Origin: an uncultured Pelagibacteraceae bacterium
GTDB lineage: Bacteria; Pseudomonadota; Alphaproteobacteria; Pelagibacterales; Pelagibacteraceae
Direction of reading: 5' to 3'
NCBI GenBank assembly: GCA_902597865.1
Contig: CACJZL010000006.1
Location: forward strand, 1-45,579
DNA: 45,579 nt
Position 1 is the stretch's first letter. Every line of letters starts with the position of its first letter. Position numbers and translations under genes: made by a program. Of the stretch, positions 1 through 8,749 are shown piece after piece. The notes beneath the pieces are model-generated. The model was not told the origin of the DNA. It worked only from the letters and a program-made list of their open reading frames with translations, and did not search any database.

Positions 1-675
1 TAAAAAATTCTGAATATTAGATTTTGAAGATTTGCCTTGATTATGTTGAGCTTTGGATTTTGGTGTTACAATTACACTAGTTTTTTTTGATCTCAATTTT
101 CTACAAAGATCAATTTCCTCCCAAAAAAGGAAATACTTTTCATCAAATTTACCAATATTTTCAAAGTGTTTTGTACTTATTAATAAAGCACAGCCTTTAG
201 CAACATCAACGCATAATTCACCCTCTATCTTTGAATTTAATAATAATTCTCTTGATCTCATTGCACTTGATGAATCTAAATTCTTTAAGTTTCTTTCTGG
301 AAATGCTCCGTAAAAGTCTTTATCAGGAAGTGTAACGGGAGCAACTATTCCGCAGTCATTATATTGGTTTAAAGTGTTAAGCATATTTTCTATTGAACTA
401 TCATCAATGGAAAGGTCAGGATTAAGAACTAGAAAAAAATTTGTAGATACATTATCAAAAGCAAAATTTATTGCTCTACCATACCCAAGATTTTTATTTT
501 TTGAAATAACTTGGATATTTTTAAAATTTTTAATTCGCTCAAGAATTTTTTCATTTTTTCCATTATCGACAACAATTATCTTAAAATTTTTTAGACTATC
601 AAAAAAACTCTCAACTATTTCACTTGAGTTATAGAGAACAGTAATGATCGTAATTTCATTATAAATTTTGCTCAT
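1..675 (-). CDS. Family 2 glycosyltransferase, WbbL-like (3' end outside window)
   Basis: This open frame begins at ATG 675 on the minus strand and stays open for 225 codons to the left edge, so the C-terminus is missing. The N-terminus reads MSKIYNEITIITVLYNSS, the usual start of a GT-A fold family 2 transferase. A nucleotide-sugar segment SKNKNLGYGRAINFAF and the metal-binding region VLNPDLSID follow. Near residue 180 comes FDEKYFLFWEEIDLCRKL, the acceptor-side acidic motif seen in WbbL-type rhamnosyltransferases. It is laid out like the second transferase at 44203-45069, which has ILNPDVVL and FMYLENVDLCFRA in matching places. It probably adds a sugar to a surface polysaccharide on the cytoplasmic face of the membrane. 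Donor and acceptor cannot be read from the sequence. Confidence 0.85.
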   Translation of the reverse strand, partial: MSKIYNEITIITVLYNSSEIVESFFDSLKNFKIIVVDNGKNEKILERIKNFKNIQVISKNKNLGYGRAINFAFDNVSTNFFLVLNPDLSIDDSSIENMLNTLNQYNDCGIVAPVTLPDKDFYGAFPERNLKNLDSSSAMRSRELLLNSKIEGELCVDVAKGCALLISTKHFENIGKFDEKYFLFWEEIDLCRKLRSKKTSVIVTPKSKAQHNQGKSSKSNIQNFL

Positions 676-825
676 CTGCGTGAAATAGCTTATATTTTTT
701 TAAAAAAATTTGTTTTAATTTATTTTTCTATTTCAATTTATAATAGAAGAATTATGAAAAAACATACCAAATGTTGTTATCGTTTAATAAATCAATAATA
801 TTTTCAACTTGAGGTTTTTCTGTGG

Positions 826-837
826 TTTCACGTGAAA
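826..837. other. parS?: parS-like palindrome (candidate ParB binding site)
   Basis: The 12-bp perfect palindrome TTTCACGTGAAA is preceded by G, giving GTTTCACGTGAAA. This matches 13 of the 14 central bases of the widely conserved parS consensus TGTTTCACGTGAAACA. It lies in the 184-bp divergent gap between the glycosyltransferase (start 675) and the EamA gene (start 860). ParB spreads from such sites to organise and segregate the origin region. No parA or parB lies in the window, so the assignment rests on the motif alone; an E-box-like CACGTG operator is the main alternative. Confidence 0.5.
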
Positions 838-859
838 ATACTATAGGTTTATTAAATTA

Positions 860-1711
860 ATGAATAAATTTTTACCTCTGATCTTTGTTTTATTGTGGTC
901 TTCAGCTTTTGTTACTACAAAACCAATAGTAGATAACAGTGATCCTTTTGCAGCTTTAGCTTTTCGATTTTTTATAGTTGCTCTGGGTTTTTTTATTTAT
1001 TGTGTTTACAAAAAATTATCGTTGAAATTAAATAGCATAGATTTTATCCAGTCTTTTTCAAGTGGCGTTCTATTTCATGGAATTTATTTAGGAGGTGTAT
1101 TTTTTTCCATCTCAAAAGGTATTCCAACAGGTATAACTGCACTTATTGTTACAATGCAGCCAATCTTAACAAATGCTTTAGCCGGACCTTTTCTCAAAGA
1201 ACATGTAGGATGGAAACAGTGGATTGGGGTTGCTCTTGGATTTATAGGATCTGCTTTAGTATTAGGGGTAGATATAGGAGGTGCTCTTCCAACAATTGGA
1301 ATTATAGCTTCATTCATCGCACTAATATCCATTACATCTGCCACTCTTTTTCAAAAGAAATTCAGTGGCAATATTCCTTTACCAGTTAGCAATACATACC
1401 AAGCTGCAGGAGGATGTTTCTTCCACTTGGTAGTAATTTTGTTTTTTGTTGAACCGTTTATTGATTTTAATCCCAGTTTTTTAATAGCAATGGGTCACCA
1501 AATTTTTCTAGTATCTTTTGGGGCGTTTACAATATTAATGTTCTTAATCAAAAAAAATTCAGCAAGTAAAACAGTTACTGTATTTTTTTTAATACCAGCA
1601 ACTTCGGCAATTATTGCTTGGATATTTCTTAATGAACAATTATCTTTAATTGATATATTTGGCTTCATTGTTGCATCACTTGGCGTATTTATCGCAACAA
1701 GAAAATCTTAA
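860..1711 (+). CDS. EamA/DMT-family transporter
   Basis: This 283-residue protein is a very hydrophobic inner-membrane protein of the drug/metabolite transporter superfamily, with about ten membrane helices arranged as two EamA repeats. The start MNKFLPLIFVLLWSSAFVTTKP is typical of the first repeat. The second repeat begins near residue 145 and ends in IFGFIVASLGVFIATRKS. Members usually export amino acids or metabolites; the substrate cannot be told here. Its length is normal for the family. It is transcribed alone, with the parS-like palindrome 23 bases upstream of its start. Confidence 0.85.
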   Translation: MNKFLPLIFVLLWSSAFVTTKPIVDNSDPFAALAFRFFIVALGFFIYCVYKKLSLKLNSIDFIQSFSSGVLFHGIYLGGVFFSISKGIPTGITALIVTMQPILTNALAGPFLKEHVGWKQWIGVALGFIGSALVLGVDIGGALPTIGIIASFIALISITSATLFQKKFSGNIPLPVSNTYQAAGGCFFHLVVILFFVEPFIDFNPSFLIAMGHQIFLVSFGAFTILMFLIKKNSASKTVTVFFLIPATSAIIAWIFLNEQLSLIDIFGFIVASLGVFIATRKS

Positions 1712-1811
1712 ACTGTTCAATTTATTGAAAAAAAACATTTCAACTTTAAATTGAAATATATTTTGCGCATTTACATCATGTTTAAAAAGGTCTTTAATTA
1801 GAATTATAAAA

Positions 1812-3530
1812 ATGGCTAAGACTAAGAAAAAAAAAGCTGTTAAGAAAAGAAGAAAGAAAACAAAAAAGTCGATTAAAAAAAGAAGAAAACTTAAAAGCGG
1901 AACGACAAAGAAACTTTCTAAATCTAGAAAAAAGCTAAAAAAGATAAAGTCAAAGTCAAAAACAATACGTAAAACAAATGGAGGAAAAATGAGTGCAGAG
2001 ATGAAAGTGTCTTCTGTTCTAGATACCTCTCATTTGAAGGTTAAATTTCCGTTCAAAGCAAAATACGGAAACTACATAAATGGAAAATTTGTAGAACCTA
2101 AATCTGGAAAGTATTTTGATAATACTTCTCCGATCTCAAATGAAGTTATCTGTTCAGTTGCGCGATCTAACGAAAAAGACGTGGATGCAGCATTAGATGC
2201 AGCTCACGCAGCTTTCCCAACTTGGGGAAAGACATCAATCACTGAAAGATCTAACATTTTAATTAAGATTGCGGATGTATTAGAAAAGAATTTAAATACA
2301 TTAGCAGTAGCAGAATGTTTAGATAACGGTAAGCCAATCAGAGAATGTATGGCTGCTGACTTACCTCTTGTAATAGATCACTGGAGATATTTTGCAGGAG
2401 TAATCAGAGCAGAGGAAGGTTCAGTTGCTGAAATAAGCAATAATGAATATTCATATCATATACCTGAGCCACTAGGTGTAGTTGGACAAATTATACCTTG
2501 GAACTTCCCATTACTAATGGCAACTTGGAAACTTGCTCCAGCATTAGCTGCTGGTAACTGTGTGGTATTAAAACCTGCAGAGCAAACTCCAGCGTCTATC
2601 ATGGTAATGATGGAAATGATTGGCGATCTTTTACCAAAAGGTGTTGTTAACATTGTAAGCGGTTTTGGATTAGAAGCTGGTAAACCTTTAGCATCTTCTA
2701 AGAGAATTAAAAAAATTGCTTTCACTGGTGAAACAACAACTGGTAGATTGATTATGCAATATGCATCACAAAACTTAATCCCAATTACTTTGGAATTAGG
2801 TGGTAAATCTCCTAACATTTTCTTTGAAGACGTCATGGATAAAAACGATGACTTCTTTGATAAATGTTTAGAAGGTTTTGCAATGTTTACATTAAACCAA
2901 GGAGAAGTTTGTACTTGTCCAAGTAGAGTACTAGTTCAAGAGTCTATCTATGATAAATTCATGGAAAAAGCTATTGCTAGAACTAAAGCTGTAAAACAAG
3001 ACAATCCTTTAAAAATGGAGACAATGATTGGTGCGCAAGCTTCATTAGAACAAATGGAAAAAATCAAATCTTATCTAGATTTAGGTAAGAAAGAGGGTGC
3101 CAAAGTTCTTTGTGGAGGAAATGTTGCAAAAATTAATAGTGGTTTAGAAAAAGGAAACTACATTGAGCCAACTATTTTCGAAGGTAAAAACAATATGAGA
3201 ATATTCCAAGAAGAAATTTTTGGACCAGTTGTTTCTGTAACTAAATTTAAAGATGAGAAAGAAGCATTAGAAATTGCTAATGATACTCTTTATGGTTTAG
3301 GTGCAGGAGTGTGGACTAGAAATGGAAATCTTGCATACAGAATGGGTAGAGAGATACAAGCTGGTAGAGTTTGGACAAACTGTTATCACGCTTATCCTGC
3401 TCACGCTGCTTTCGGTGGATATAAACAATCTGGTATCGGAAGAGAAACTCATAAAATGATGCTTAACCACTACAGACAAGTGAAGAACTTACACGTGTCT
3501 TACAGTGAAAAGAAATTAGGCTTCTTTTAA
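1812..3530 (+). CDS. NAD(P)-dependent aldehyde dehydrogenase with Lys-rich N-terminal extension
   Basis: Residues 60-572 form a complete aldehyde dehydrogenase that oxidises an aldehyde to its acid. PWNFPL (229-234) is in the cofactor fold, the general base is Glu328 in TLELGGK, and the catalytic Cys367 is in GEVCTC. The type and the DUF779 gene that follows resemble the acetaldehyde dehydrogenase (ExaC/AcoD) group. Residues 1-59 are unusual: 27 Lys and 6 Arg with no acidic residue, like a histone H1 tail. An in-frame ATG at 1989 (residue 60) has GGAGG just upstream, so a 513-residue form starting at MSAEMKVSS is likely made as well or instead. The upstream ATG at 1812 has only a weak ribosome binding site. 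The aldehyde substrate is not known. Confidence 0.85.
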   Translation: MAKTKKKKAVKKRRKKTKKSIKKRRKLKSGTTKKLSKSRKKLKKIKSKSKTIRKTNGGKMSAEMKVSSVLDTSHLKVKFPFKAKYGNYINGKFVEPKSGKYFDNTSPISNEVICSVARSNEKDVDAALDAAHAAFPTWGKTSITERSNILIKIADVLEKNLNTLAVAECLDNGKPIRECMAADLPLVIDHWRYFAGVIRAEEGSVAEISNNEYSYHIPEPLGVVGQIIPWNFPLLMATWKLAPALAAGNCVVLKPAEQTPASIMVMMEMIGDLLPKGVVNIVSGFGLEAGKPLASSKRIKKIAFTGETTTGRLIMQYASQNLIPITLELGGKSPNIFFEDVMDKNDDFFDKCLEGFAMFTLNQGEVCTCPSRVLVQESIYDKFMEKAIARTKAVKQDNPLKMETMIGAQASLEQMEKIKSYLDLGKKEGAKVLCGGNVAKINSGLEKGNYIEPTIFEGKNNMRIFQEEIFGPVVSVTKFKDEKEALEIANDTLYGLGAGVWTRNGNLAYRMGREIQAGRVWTNCYHAYPAHAAFGGYKQSGIGRETHKMMLNHYRQVKNLHVSYSEKKLGFF

Positions 3531-3547
3531 AAGATAATTAATATATA

Positions 3548-3573
3548 ATGGCCCGTGAGGAATCACGGGCCAT
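3548..3573 (+). promoter_or_regulatory. Strong intercistronic hairpin between ALDH and DUF779 genes
   Basis: ATGGCCCGTG and CACGGGCCAT form a perfect 10-bp, GC-rich stem around the loop AGGAAT. It is far more GC-rich than its surroundings. No T-run follows, so it does not look like an ordinary intrinsic terminator. The only Shine-Dalgarno-like bases before the ATG at 3580 are AGGA in the loop. The hairpin may stabilise the ALDH mRNA or control translation of the downstream gene. Confidence 0.65.
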
Positions 3574-3579
3574 ATTATT

Positions 3580-3930
3580 ATGAAAGTAAAAGCAACAGAA
3601 TCAGCATTAAAATTAATTGAAGATATTAAAGCTCAACACGGTGAAGAGCTTTTATTTCATCAATCGGGTGGATGTTGTGATGGTAGCGCTCCTATGTGCT
3701 ATCCTAGAAAAGAATACGTGGTTGGTAACAGCGATGTAAAACTTGGTGAGATTGGTGGAGTTCCTTTTTATATGAACGATGACCAATATGAAAAGTGGAA
3801 ACATACTGATTTAACTATCGATGCTGTAAATGGTATTGGCGGAATGTTTTCTTTAGATAACGGAACAGGTCGCAGATTTCTGACTAAATCAGAAATCTGC
3901 TTAGTCGTTGATAACGACAAAAAAAATTAA
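3580..3930 (+). CDS. DUF779 family protein (aldehyde dehydrogenase partner)
   Basis: This 116-residue soluble protein has a cysteine cluster SGGCCDGSAPMCYP near residues 29-42 and a C-terminal ending GTGRRFLTKSEICLVV. Both fit DUF779, a small family that commonly sits directly downstream of acetaldehyde-type aldehyde dehydrogenases. Its biochemical role is unknown; the Cys-rich stretch could bind a metal or act in redox. It follows the ALDH stop codon by 49 bases, with a strong hairpin between, so it is most likely in the same transcript. It ends 8 bases before the convergent GYD gene. Confidence 0.8.
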   Translation: MKVKATESALKLIEDIKAQHGEELLFHQSGGCCDGSAPMCYPRKEYVVGNSDVKLGEIGGVPFYMNDDQYEKWKHTDLTIDAVNGIGGMFSLDNGTGRRFLTKSEICLVVDNDKKN

Positions 3931-3938
3931 TTAATCTT

Positions 3939-4256
3939 TTATTGCCCAGGGGCTTTGTAGCCAATTTTTCCTGCCTTAGCTGTAGCTTTTGAAAAATCAA
4001 TCGCCTCAAGTATTGTTAAATTTTTAACAGCACCTGATCCTTCTACAACAAGTTTAATTGCAGCAAAATCATCAAACGATGTAAGATCTACAACAACAAC
4101 AAAATCATAAGATCCTCTTACAATGTCCATACTATGCATTGTTCCACCCATAGCTTTTGTTAGTTGTTCTACAACTGCTTTTCTGTCAGTTCCTGGATCT
4201 TTCAAAAATCCTTGAAAAGCTTTTTCTGTGTAGTTACCCATTATGTATGCTTTCAT
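3939..4256 (-). CDS. GYD-domain protein
   Basis: This 105-residue protein begins MKAYIMGNYTEKAFQGFLKD and carries RGSYDFVVVVDLTSFDDFAA near residues 46-65. The first segment and the G-S-Y-D-F motif define the GYD family, small ferredoxin-like fold proteins of unknown function related in shape to stress-response dimeric alpha/beta barrels. It is monocistronic and convergent with the DUF779 gene. A likely ribosome binding site, AAGGAG, lies just upstream of the start (complement of ctcctt at 4263-4268). No function is assigned. Confidence 0.75.
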   Translation of the reverse strand: MKAYIMGNYTEKAFQGFLKDPGTDRKAVVEQLTKAMGGTMHSMDIVRGSYDFVVVVDLTSFDDFAAIKLVVEGSGAVKNLTILEAIDFSKATAKAGKIGYKAPGQ

Positions 4257-4359
4257 GTTATACTCCTTATATTAATGTCTATAGTAACGAGTTTATGGGT
4301 TTTGTTGATATGATTTATTTGCACACTAGACACTTTAAAAGGTCATGTTAGATTAAATT

Positions 4360-5802
4360 ATGTACGAAAAATACGGTCAATTCATAGATGGCAAGTGGCA
4401 CAAATCTTCTACAGGCGAAACGTATGAAGTTATCAATCCAGCAAACGAGGAAATTATTGGAAAAGCATCTAAAGCTTCACCTGAGGATGTTGATAAAGCT
4501 TTGTTGTCTGCTCAAAAAGGATTAGAGGTTTGGAAAAAAACACCACCGTGGCAACGTGCTTATATTTTACGAAAAATTGCTGACAAGATGAGAGAAAAGC
4601 AAGACATACTTGCTAAATGGATGACACTTGAAGTTGGAAAACCGTTTGCAGAAGCTAAAGGAGAAGTAAATGGTGCAGCAGATATTTATGAGTGGAATGC
4701 AGAGGAGACAAAAAGAATTTATGGTCAAACAGTTGAAAGCAGATTTGAAGATACTAGAGTTCATGTTTACTACCAACCTGTTGGAGTAGTAGCAGCATTA
4801 GTCCCATGGAATTTTCCACTGGTTTTATCTGCTAGAAAAATTTCTACAGCATTAGCAGCAGGTTGTTCAGTAATTGTTAAACCTGATGTTATAACTCCCG
4901 GTGTTGTAATGGAGCAAGTTGAAATTTGTAGAGAATGCGGAGTTCCTCCAGGTGTTGTAAATTTATTATCAGGAGATCCTCCAAGTATCGCTCAACAATT
5001 AATTGCCTCTGATATAGTAAAAAAGATTTCAATTACCGGATCTTCAAGAGTTGGAAAGTTAATTTTAAAACAAGCAGCAGACAAAGTTCAAAGAGTTACA
5101 ATGGAATTAAGTGGTCACTCTCCATTTATAGTTTTTGATGATGCAGATATTAAAAAAGCGACAGACATGGCAATCGCTGCAAAGTTTAGAAATAATGGTC
5201 AAGTTTGCATTTCACCCAATAGATTTTACATCCAAGAAAATAAAAAAGATGAATTTGTTAACTTATTTGTAGAAAAAACTAAGAAATTAAAAATTGGTGA
5301 CGGTATGGATCCTTCAGTTCAACTTGGACCTTTAACAACCAAAAAAAGATTAAACGAAATTGAAGAATTAGTTGAAACAACAAAAAAAGAGGGTGCGAAA
5401 GTTTTACTAGGCGGGAAAAGACCATCAGGTTTTAACAAAGGTTATTTCTATGAACCTACAGTTTTTGATAATGTTAAAGATGATTACACAATTATGAAAG
5501 TAGAACCATTTGGTCCTTTGGTTCCAATGTTATCCTTTAAAAGTTTCGATGAAGTAATTGAAAGAGCTAATAATCATGAATTGGGATTATCAAGTTATAT
5601 TTGTACCAACTCTATGGAAAAAGCACATAGAGCTTCAGAGTTGATGGAAACCGGAACAGTAGCAGTAAATACACCTTTAGTAGCTTTAGCAGAAGCCCCC
5701 TTTGGAGGTATCAAACAAGCAGGATACGGAAGGGAAGGTGGTTCTATGGCAATAAAAGATTATCTTAATGTTAAGTACACTCACCTTGGTTTAAAAGGTT
5801 AA
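4360..5802 (+). CDS. NAD(P)-dependent aldehyde dehydrogenase (GabD-like)
   Basis: This 480-residue protein is a full-length aldehyde dehydrogenase. PWNFPL is at 149-154, Glu249 lies in TMELSGHSP and the catalytic Cys283 in NNGQVCISP. Length and motifs are closest to the succinate-semialdehyde/hydroxy-aldehyde dehydrogenase branch. Two positions differ from the common pattern: ELSGH replaces ELGGK, and KPDVITP replaces KPxExTP in the cofactor site. These suggest a subgroup with its own substrate. The ccdA gene starts 5 bases after its stop, so they share a transcript. It is only about 25-30% like the ALDH at 1812 by eye, so it is not a recent duplicate. Confidence 0.85.
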   Translation: MYEKYGQFIDGKWHKSSTGETYEVINPANEEIIGKASKASPEDVDKALLSAQKGLEVWKKTPPWQRAYILRKIADKMREKQDILAKWMTLEVGKPFAEAKGEVNGAADIYEWNAEETKRIYGQTVESRFEDTRVHVYYQPVGVVAALVPWNFPLVLSARKISTALAAGCSVIVKPDVITPGVVMEQVEICRECGVPPGVVNLLSGDPPSIAQQLIASDIVKKISITGSSRVGKLILKQAADKVQRVTMELSGHSPFIVFDDADIKKATDMAIAAKFRNNGQVCISPNRFYIQENKKDEFVNLFVEKTKKLKIGDGMDPSVQLGPLTTKKRLNEIEELVETTKKEGAKVLLGGKRPSGFNKGYFYEPTVFDNVKDDYTIMKVEPFGPLVPMLSFKSFDEVIERANNHELGLSSYICTNSMEKAHRASELMETGTVAVNTPLVALAEAPFGGIKQAGYGREGGSMAIKDYLNVKYTHLGLKG

Positions 5803-5807
5803 TTTAG

Positions 5808-6515
5808 ATGACAGAATTAATTTTGGCGTTAGGTGCAGGCCTTCTAAGTTTTTTATCCCCATGTGTTTTACCTTTAATACCTGGATATATATCTTATGTA
5901 TCCGGAAAATCCTTAAATGAACTGCTTGAGGAAAAAAAAGTTAATATAATTCCAATAGTTCTCTTTACAGTTGGCTTCTCTTTAATTTTTATTGCATTTG
6001 GTGCAACTAGTTCTCTTATAGGAAAAATTTTATTAAATAATTCAATAGAGTTGAGAATACTTTCTGGTTTAGTAATTATTTTTTTTTCTCTTCAAATAAT
6101 CGGAATAATAAACTTAAACTTCCTTAACTTTGAAAAAAGATTTGAAACAAAAAAAAGCGCTAATATTTTTAGCTCTGTTTTAGTTGGAATGGCTTTTGGT
6201 TTTGGTTGGACTCCATGTATTGGACCTATACTAGGTTCTATACTAGCACTTGCAGCAGTTGAACAAACACTTCTCAAAGCTGTAATGCTATTATTGTTTT
6301 ATTCTTTAGGATTGGCGATTCCATTTATTTTATCTGGTTTCTTGATACAAAAATTCATGCTTGTCTCAAAAAACCTTAAAAGAAATATTAATATAATTTC
6401 AAAAACTGGTGGATTTATTTTATTAGTAACGGGCATTTTAATACTTACAAATCAACTTCAGGCAGTGGGTTTTTATTTATTGAAATCTTTACCTTTTTTA
6501 CAAAATCTGGGTTAA
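5808..6515 (+). CDS. ccdA: CcdA/DsbD-type thiol:disulfide membrane protein
   Basis: This 235-residue protein has six predicted membrane helices. The paired redox cysteines lie in LSFLSPCVLPLIPGY (near residue 19) and GWTPCIGPI (near residue 136), the hallmark of CcdA. CcdA passes electrons from cytoplasmic thioredoxin across the membrane to periplasmic proteins, for example apocytochrome c during haem attachment. It lies 5 bases downstream of the second ALDH. That neighbour gives no obvious functional link, and no cytochrome c maturation gene is present in the window. Confidence 0.85.
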   Translation: MTELILALGAGLLSFLSPCVLPLIPGYISYVSGKSLNELLEEKKVNIIPIVLFTVGFSLIFIAFGATSSLIGKILLNNSIELRILSGLVIIFFSLQIIGIINLNFLNFEKRFETKKSANIFSSVLVGMAFGFGWTPCIGPILGSILALAAVEQTLLKAVMLLLFYSLGLAIPFILSGFLIQKFMLVSKNLKRNINIISKTGGFILLVTGILILTNQLQAVGFYLLKSLPFLQNLG

Positions 6516-6545
6516 AAAAATCATCTTTTTTGGTATAATAAAAAT

Positions 6546-7565
6546 ATGTCATTAAGCTATTTAATAAATCAATCTAGTAAGTTTATCTGGTACTCTGCGC
6601 ACTACATAATTTCGTTTAAGTATGCGACACCTATTAAAATAGATAAGTCTAATCCACCTCCATTTTATGGAAAGATGCCATCAGGTAAAAAACTATTTTT
6701 TGAAATGATGAAGCTTTTAAATGAAGAAAGAAAACTAATTAATTCAAAATTCTATAAAATACCCAAAACAGAATTAAAAGATTTAATAAATACAGCCAAA
6801 GGGAGCTTTGACTTTTTTCTTGATTTACCAAAAATTGATAAAAGAAGAACATCAGGAAAATTCTCTGAAGTTAAAACGAACAAAGATTTACCAAAATATT
6901 TCTTAAGAAATTTTCACTATCAAACTGATGGATATTTAAGTGAAAAATCTGCAAGATTGTATGAGTTTCAAGTCGAGACTTTATTTTCGGGGTGCGCAGC
7001 AACAATGCGAAGATTTTCAATGATCCCCTTAATTAAATTCATAAAAGATGAAAATTTGCCAAGAACAAAGCTGTTAGATATTGGTACTGGCACAGGAGAT
7101 ATAATTGCAACGTATAAATTAAATACTAAAAATTTAGAGGTCACTTGTTCTGACTTATCTGAAGAATATTTAAATGTTGCAAAAGAAAAATTAAAGAAAT
7201 TTTCAGATATAAATTATGTAAATTGCAAAGGGGAAGAGCTTCCATTTGATGAGAAATCTTATGACATTGTTACCTCTACTTATGTTTTTCATGAGGTTCC
7301 CTCTGCTATTAGAAAAAAAATTTTTAGTGAAATTGCAAGAGTACTTAGAAAAGGAGGGATCTTTATTCTAACGGACTCTTTACAAATGGATGACAACCCA
7401 ATTTTAAATCCATTATTAGAATTTTTTCCTTATTCTACACATGAACCTTATTATCCTAAATATATAAGAGAAGATCTTGCTAACGTTGCTAGACAAAGTG
7501 GACTAGAACTTTTTTATTCTAAGAATGCTTATCTTTCTAAAAGCCTAGCTTTTAAAAAAATCTAA
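6546..7565 (+). CDS. SAM-dependent class I methyltransferase
   Basis: This 339-residue protein has an unrecognised N-terminal half (about 1-170). A Methyltransf_11/UbiE-like domain follows: motif I LLDIGTGTGDII near 174, the acidic SAM contact TCSDLSEEY, then FDEKSYDIVTSTYVFHEV and VLRKGGIFILTDSL. The N-terminal region is longer than in UbiE and ends with a short aromatic run. Small-molecule or lipid methylation is likely, but the substrate cannot be named. It ends exactly where the convergent dioxygenase gene ends (7565/7566), with no spacer. Confidence 0.75.
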   Translation: MSLSYLINQSSKFIWYSAHYIISFKYATPIKIDKSNPPPFYGKMPSGKKLFFEMMKLLNEERKLINSKFYKIPKTELKDLINTAKGSFDFFLDLPKIDKRRTSGKFSEVKTNKDLPKYFLRNFHYQTDGYLSEKSARLYEFQVETLFSGCAATMRRFSMIPLIKFIKDENLPRTKLLDIGTGTGDIIATYKLNTKNLEVTCSDLSEEYLNVAKEKLKKFSDINYVNCKGEELPFDEKSYDIVTSTYVFHEVPSAIRKKIFSEIARVLRKGGIFILTDSLQMDDNPILNPLLEFFPYSTHEPYYPKYIREDLANVARQSGLELFYSKNAYLSKSLAFKKI

Positions 7566-8681
7566 TTAACTAAATTTTCTTAGCAAGTGTCTTAGTTTAC
7601 CTTCTGAAGAGTCGTAATCTATATAACAACCTTGTAAAAACCTATTACCCTCATTAGGATTAAATTCTGTTCTACCGTGAAGTAACCTGTAATTATCCAT
7701 CATCAGCAAGTCACCTGGATTTAACTTGAACTTTATTAAAAATTTATCTGAGTTATAAATTTCTGAAATTTTATTTCTTGCTTTATAATATAAATCTAGC
7801 CTATCTTTTTCTAAGGCTGGAACAAAATCTAGTCTAGTACTAAATCTTACTTGTTTAACTCGTTTATTTTGATCTAATTCAATAAGTTCCCCATAATTTT
7901 CTAAAACAACATTTTTATCTGCAAATCTAAACTTCACCTTTACTTCTGTAAGTATTTTGAAAAATTCAGGAAATTCTTTCTTTAAATTTTCTGCCACTGA
8001 AAATCCATCGACAATAGTGGAAAATCCACCTTTAACCCCATTTTCAATACAGTGTAATAATTGAATATTGGGAACTGGTTTTCTGTAAGGATTGTCAGTA
8101 TGAGGTGATAGAGGAAGAGGTGTATAAGCTAAATCATTTGGATTTGGTTTCGACTTAACATTAAAGTATTCACCAAAATTTGTTCTTCTGATACTGCCAA
8201 TTGAATTAGCAAAATTTACAATGAAATTATCTTTAATTGGAACATTTGAAATAATAATAAAACCATTTTTATAGAATGATTTTAAAAGCTCAAGCATCTC
8301 ACTGCTTTCTAAAAAATTATCATTATATTTAAAATTTTTTATATTCTTAAGTTCAGAATTCCAAAGCGTTGGTTGCATTAATCTTTCTAATTCCTCATCT
8401 GAAGAAAATTCTTTTTCAATTTTTTTAATGTCAAATTTAGACCTTACTCCATCACTAAACTCGAGATTTAAAAGATCATTATCAATTTTAACATCTTTAA
8501 TTGTTATATTTTTTAGAAAAGACGGATCAAATAATCTTTGTTCGGTATTAGCATCTAGATGTTCTTTTTCAGACACTCTTTCTCTTAACCAAATAGGATG
8601 TAATTCTTTCTTTTCTGATCCTAGAAACACAAATATTTTGTTATTTTTTTCTAATTGTATTTTCATATTTACAATTAACAT
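7566..8681 (-). CDS. Gamma-butyrobetaine dioxygenase-like Fe(II)/2-oxoglutarate oxygenase
   Basis: This 371-residue protein has the two-domain layout of gamma-butyrobetaine/trimethyllysine hydroxylases. An N-terminal domain contains LHPIWLRER (27-35), and a TauD-fold catalytic domain follows. The iron ligands are visible as His194 and Asp196 in SPHTDNPY and His335 in LLHGRTEF; Arg347 in GNRFLQG should hold 2-oxoglutarate. The reaction is hydroxylation with O2 and 2-oxoglutarate, and the substrate may be a betaine. The CxCxxC zinc cysteines found after WLR in the animal enzyme are replaced by V, E and H. ATG 8666 (MKIQLEKNN) is an equally plausible start. Confidence 0.8.
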   Translation of the reverse strand: MLIVNMKIQLEKNNKIFVFLGSEKKELHPIWLRERVSEKEHLDANTEQRLFDPSFLKNITIKDVKIDNDLLNLEFSDGVRSKFDIKKIEKEFSSDEELERLMQPTLWNSELKNIKNFKYNDNFLESSEMLELLKSFYKNGFIIISNVPIKDNFIVNFANSIGSIRRTNFGEYFNVKSKPNPNDLAYTPLPLSPHTDNPYRKPVPNIQLLHCIENGVKGGFSTIVDGFSVAENLKKEFPEFFKILTEVKVKFRFADKNVVLENYGELIELDQNKRVKQVRFSTRLDFVPALEKDRLDLYYKARNKISEIYNSDKFLIKFKLNPGDLLMMDNYRLLHGRTEFNPNEGNRFLQGCYIDYDSSEGKLRHLLRKFS

Positions 8682-8749
8682 TTCAACAAAAAATAGCTTT
8701 AATCAAGCAAAATTAAATAGTAATAAGATCTTAAGATAAATCAAAACAA

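Noticed and set aside
754..798. A 14-codon frame (starts MKKHTKCCY) in the gap before the EamA gene
   Set aside because: Too short, no ribosome binding site and no known leader pattern; likely chance.
1737..1757. ATTTCAA/TTGAAAT hairpin after the EamA gene as a terminator
   Set aside because: A 7-bp AT-only stem with no T-run; weak in such AT-rich DNA.
2456..2836. Long antisense frame within the first aldehyde dehydrogenase
   Set aside because: It has no domain signature and lies wholly opposite a well-supported gene.
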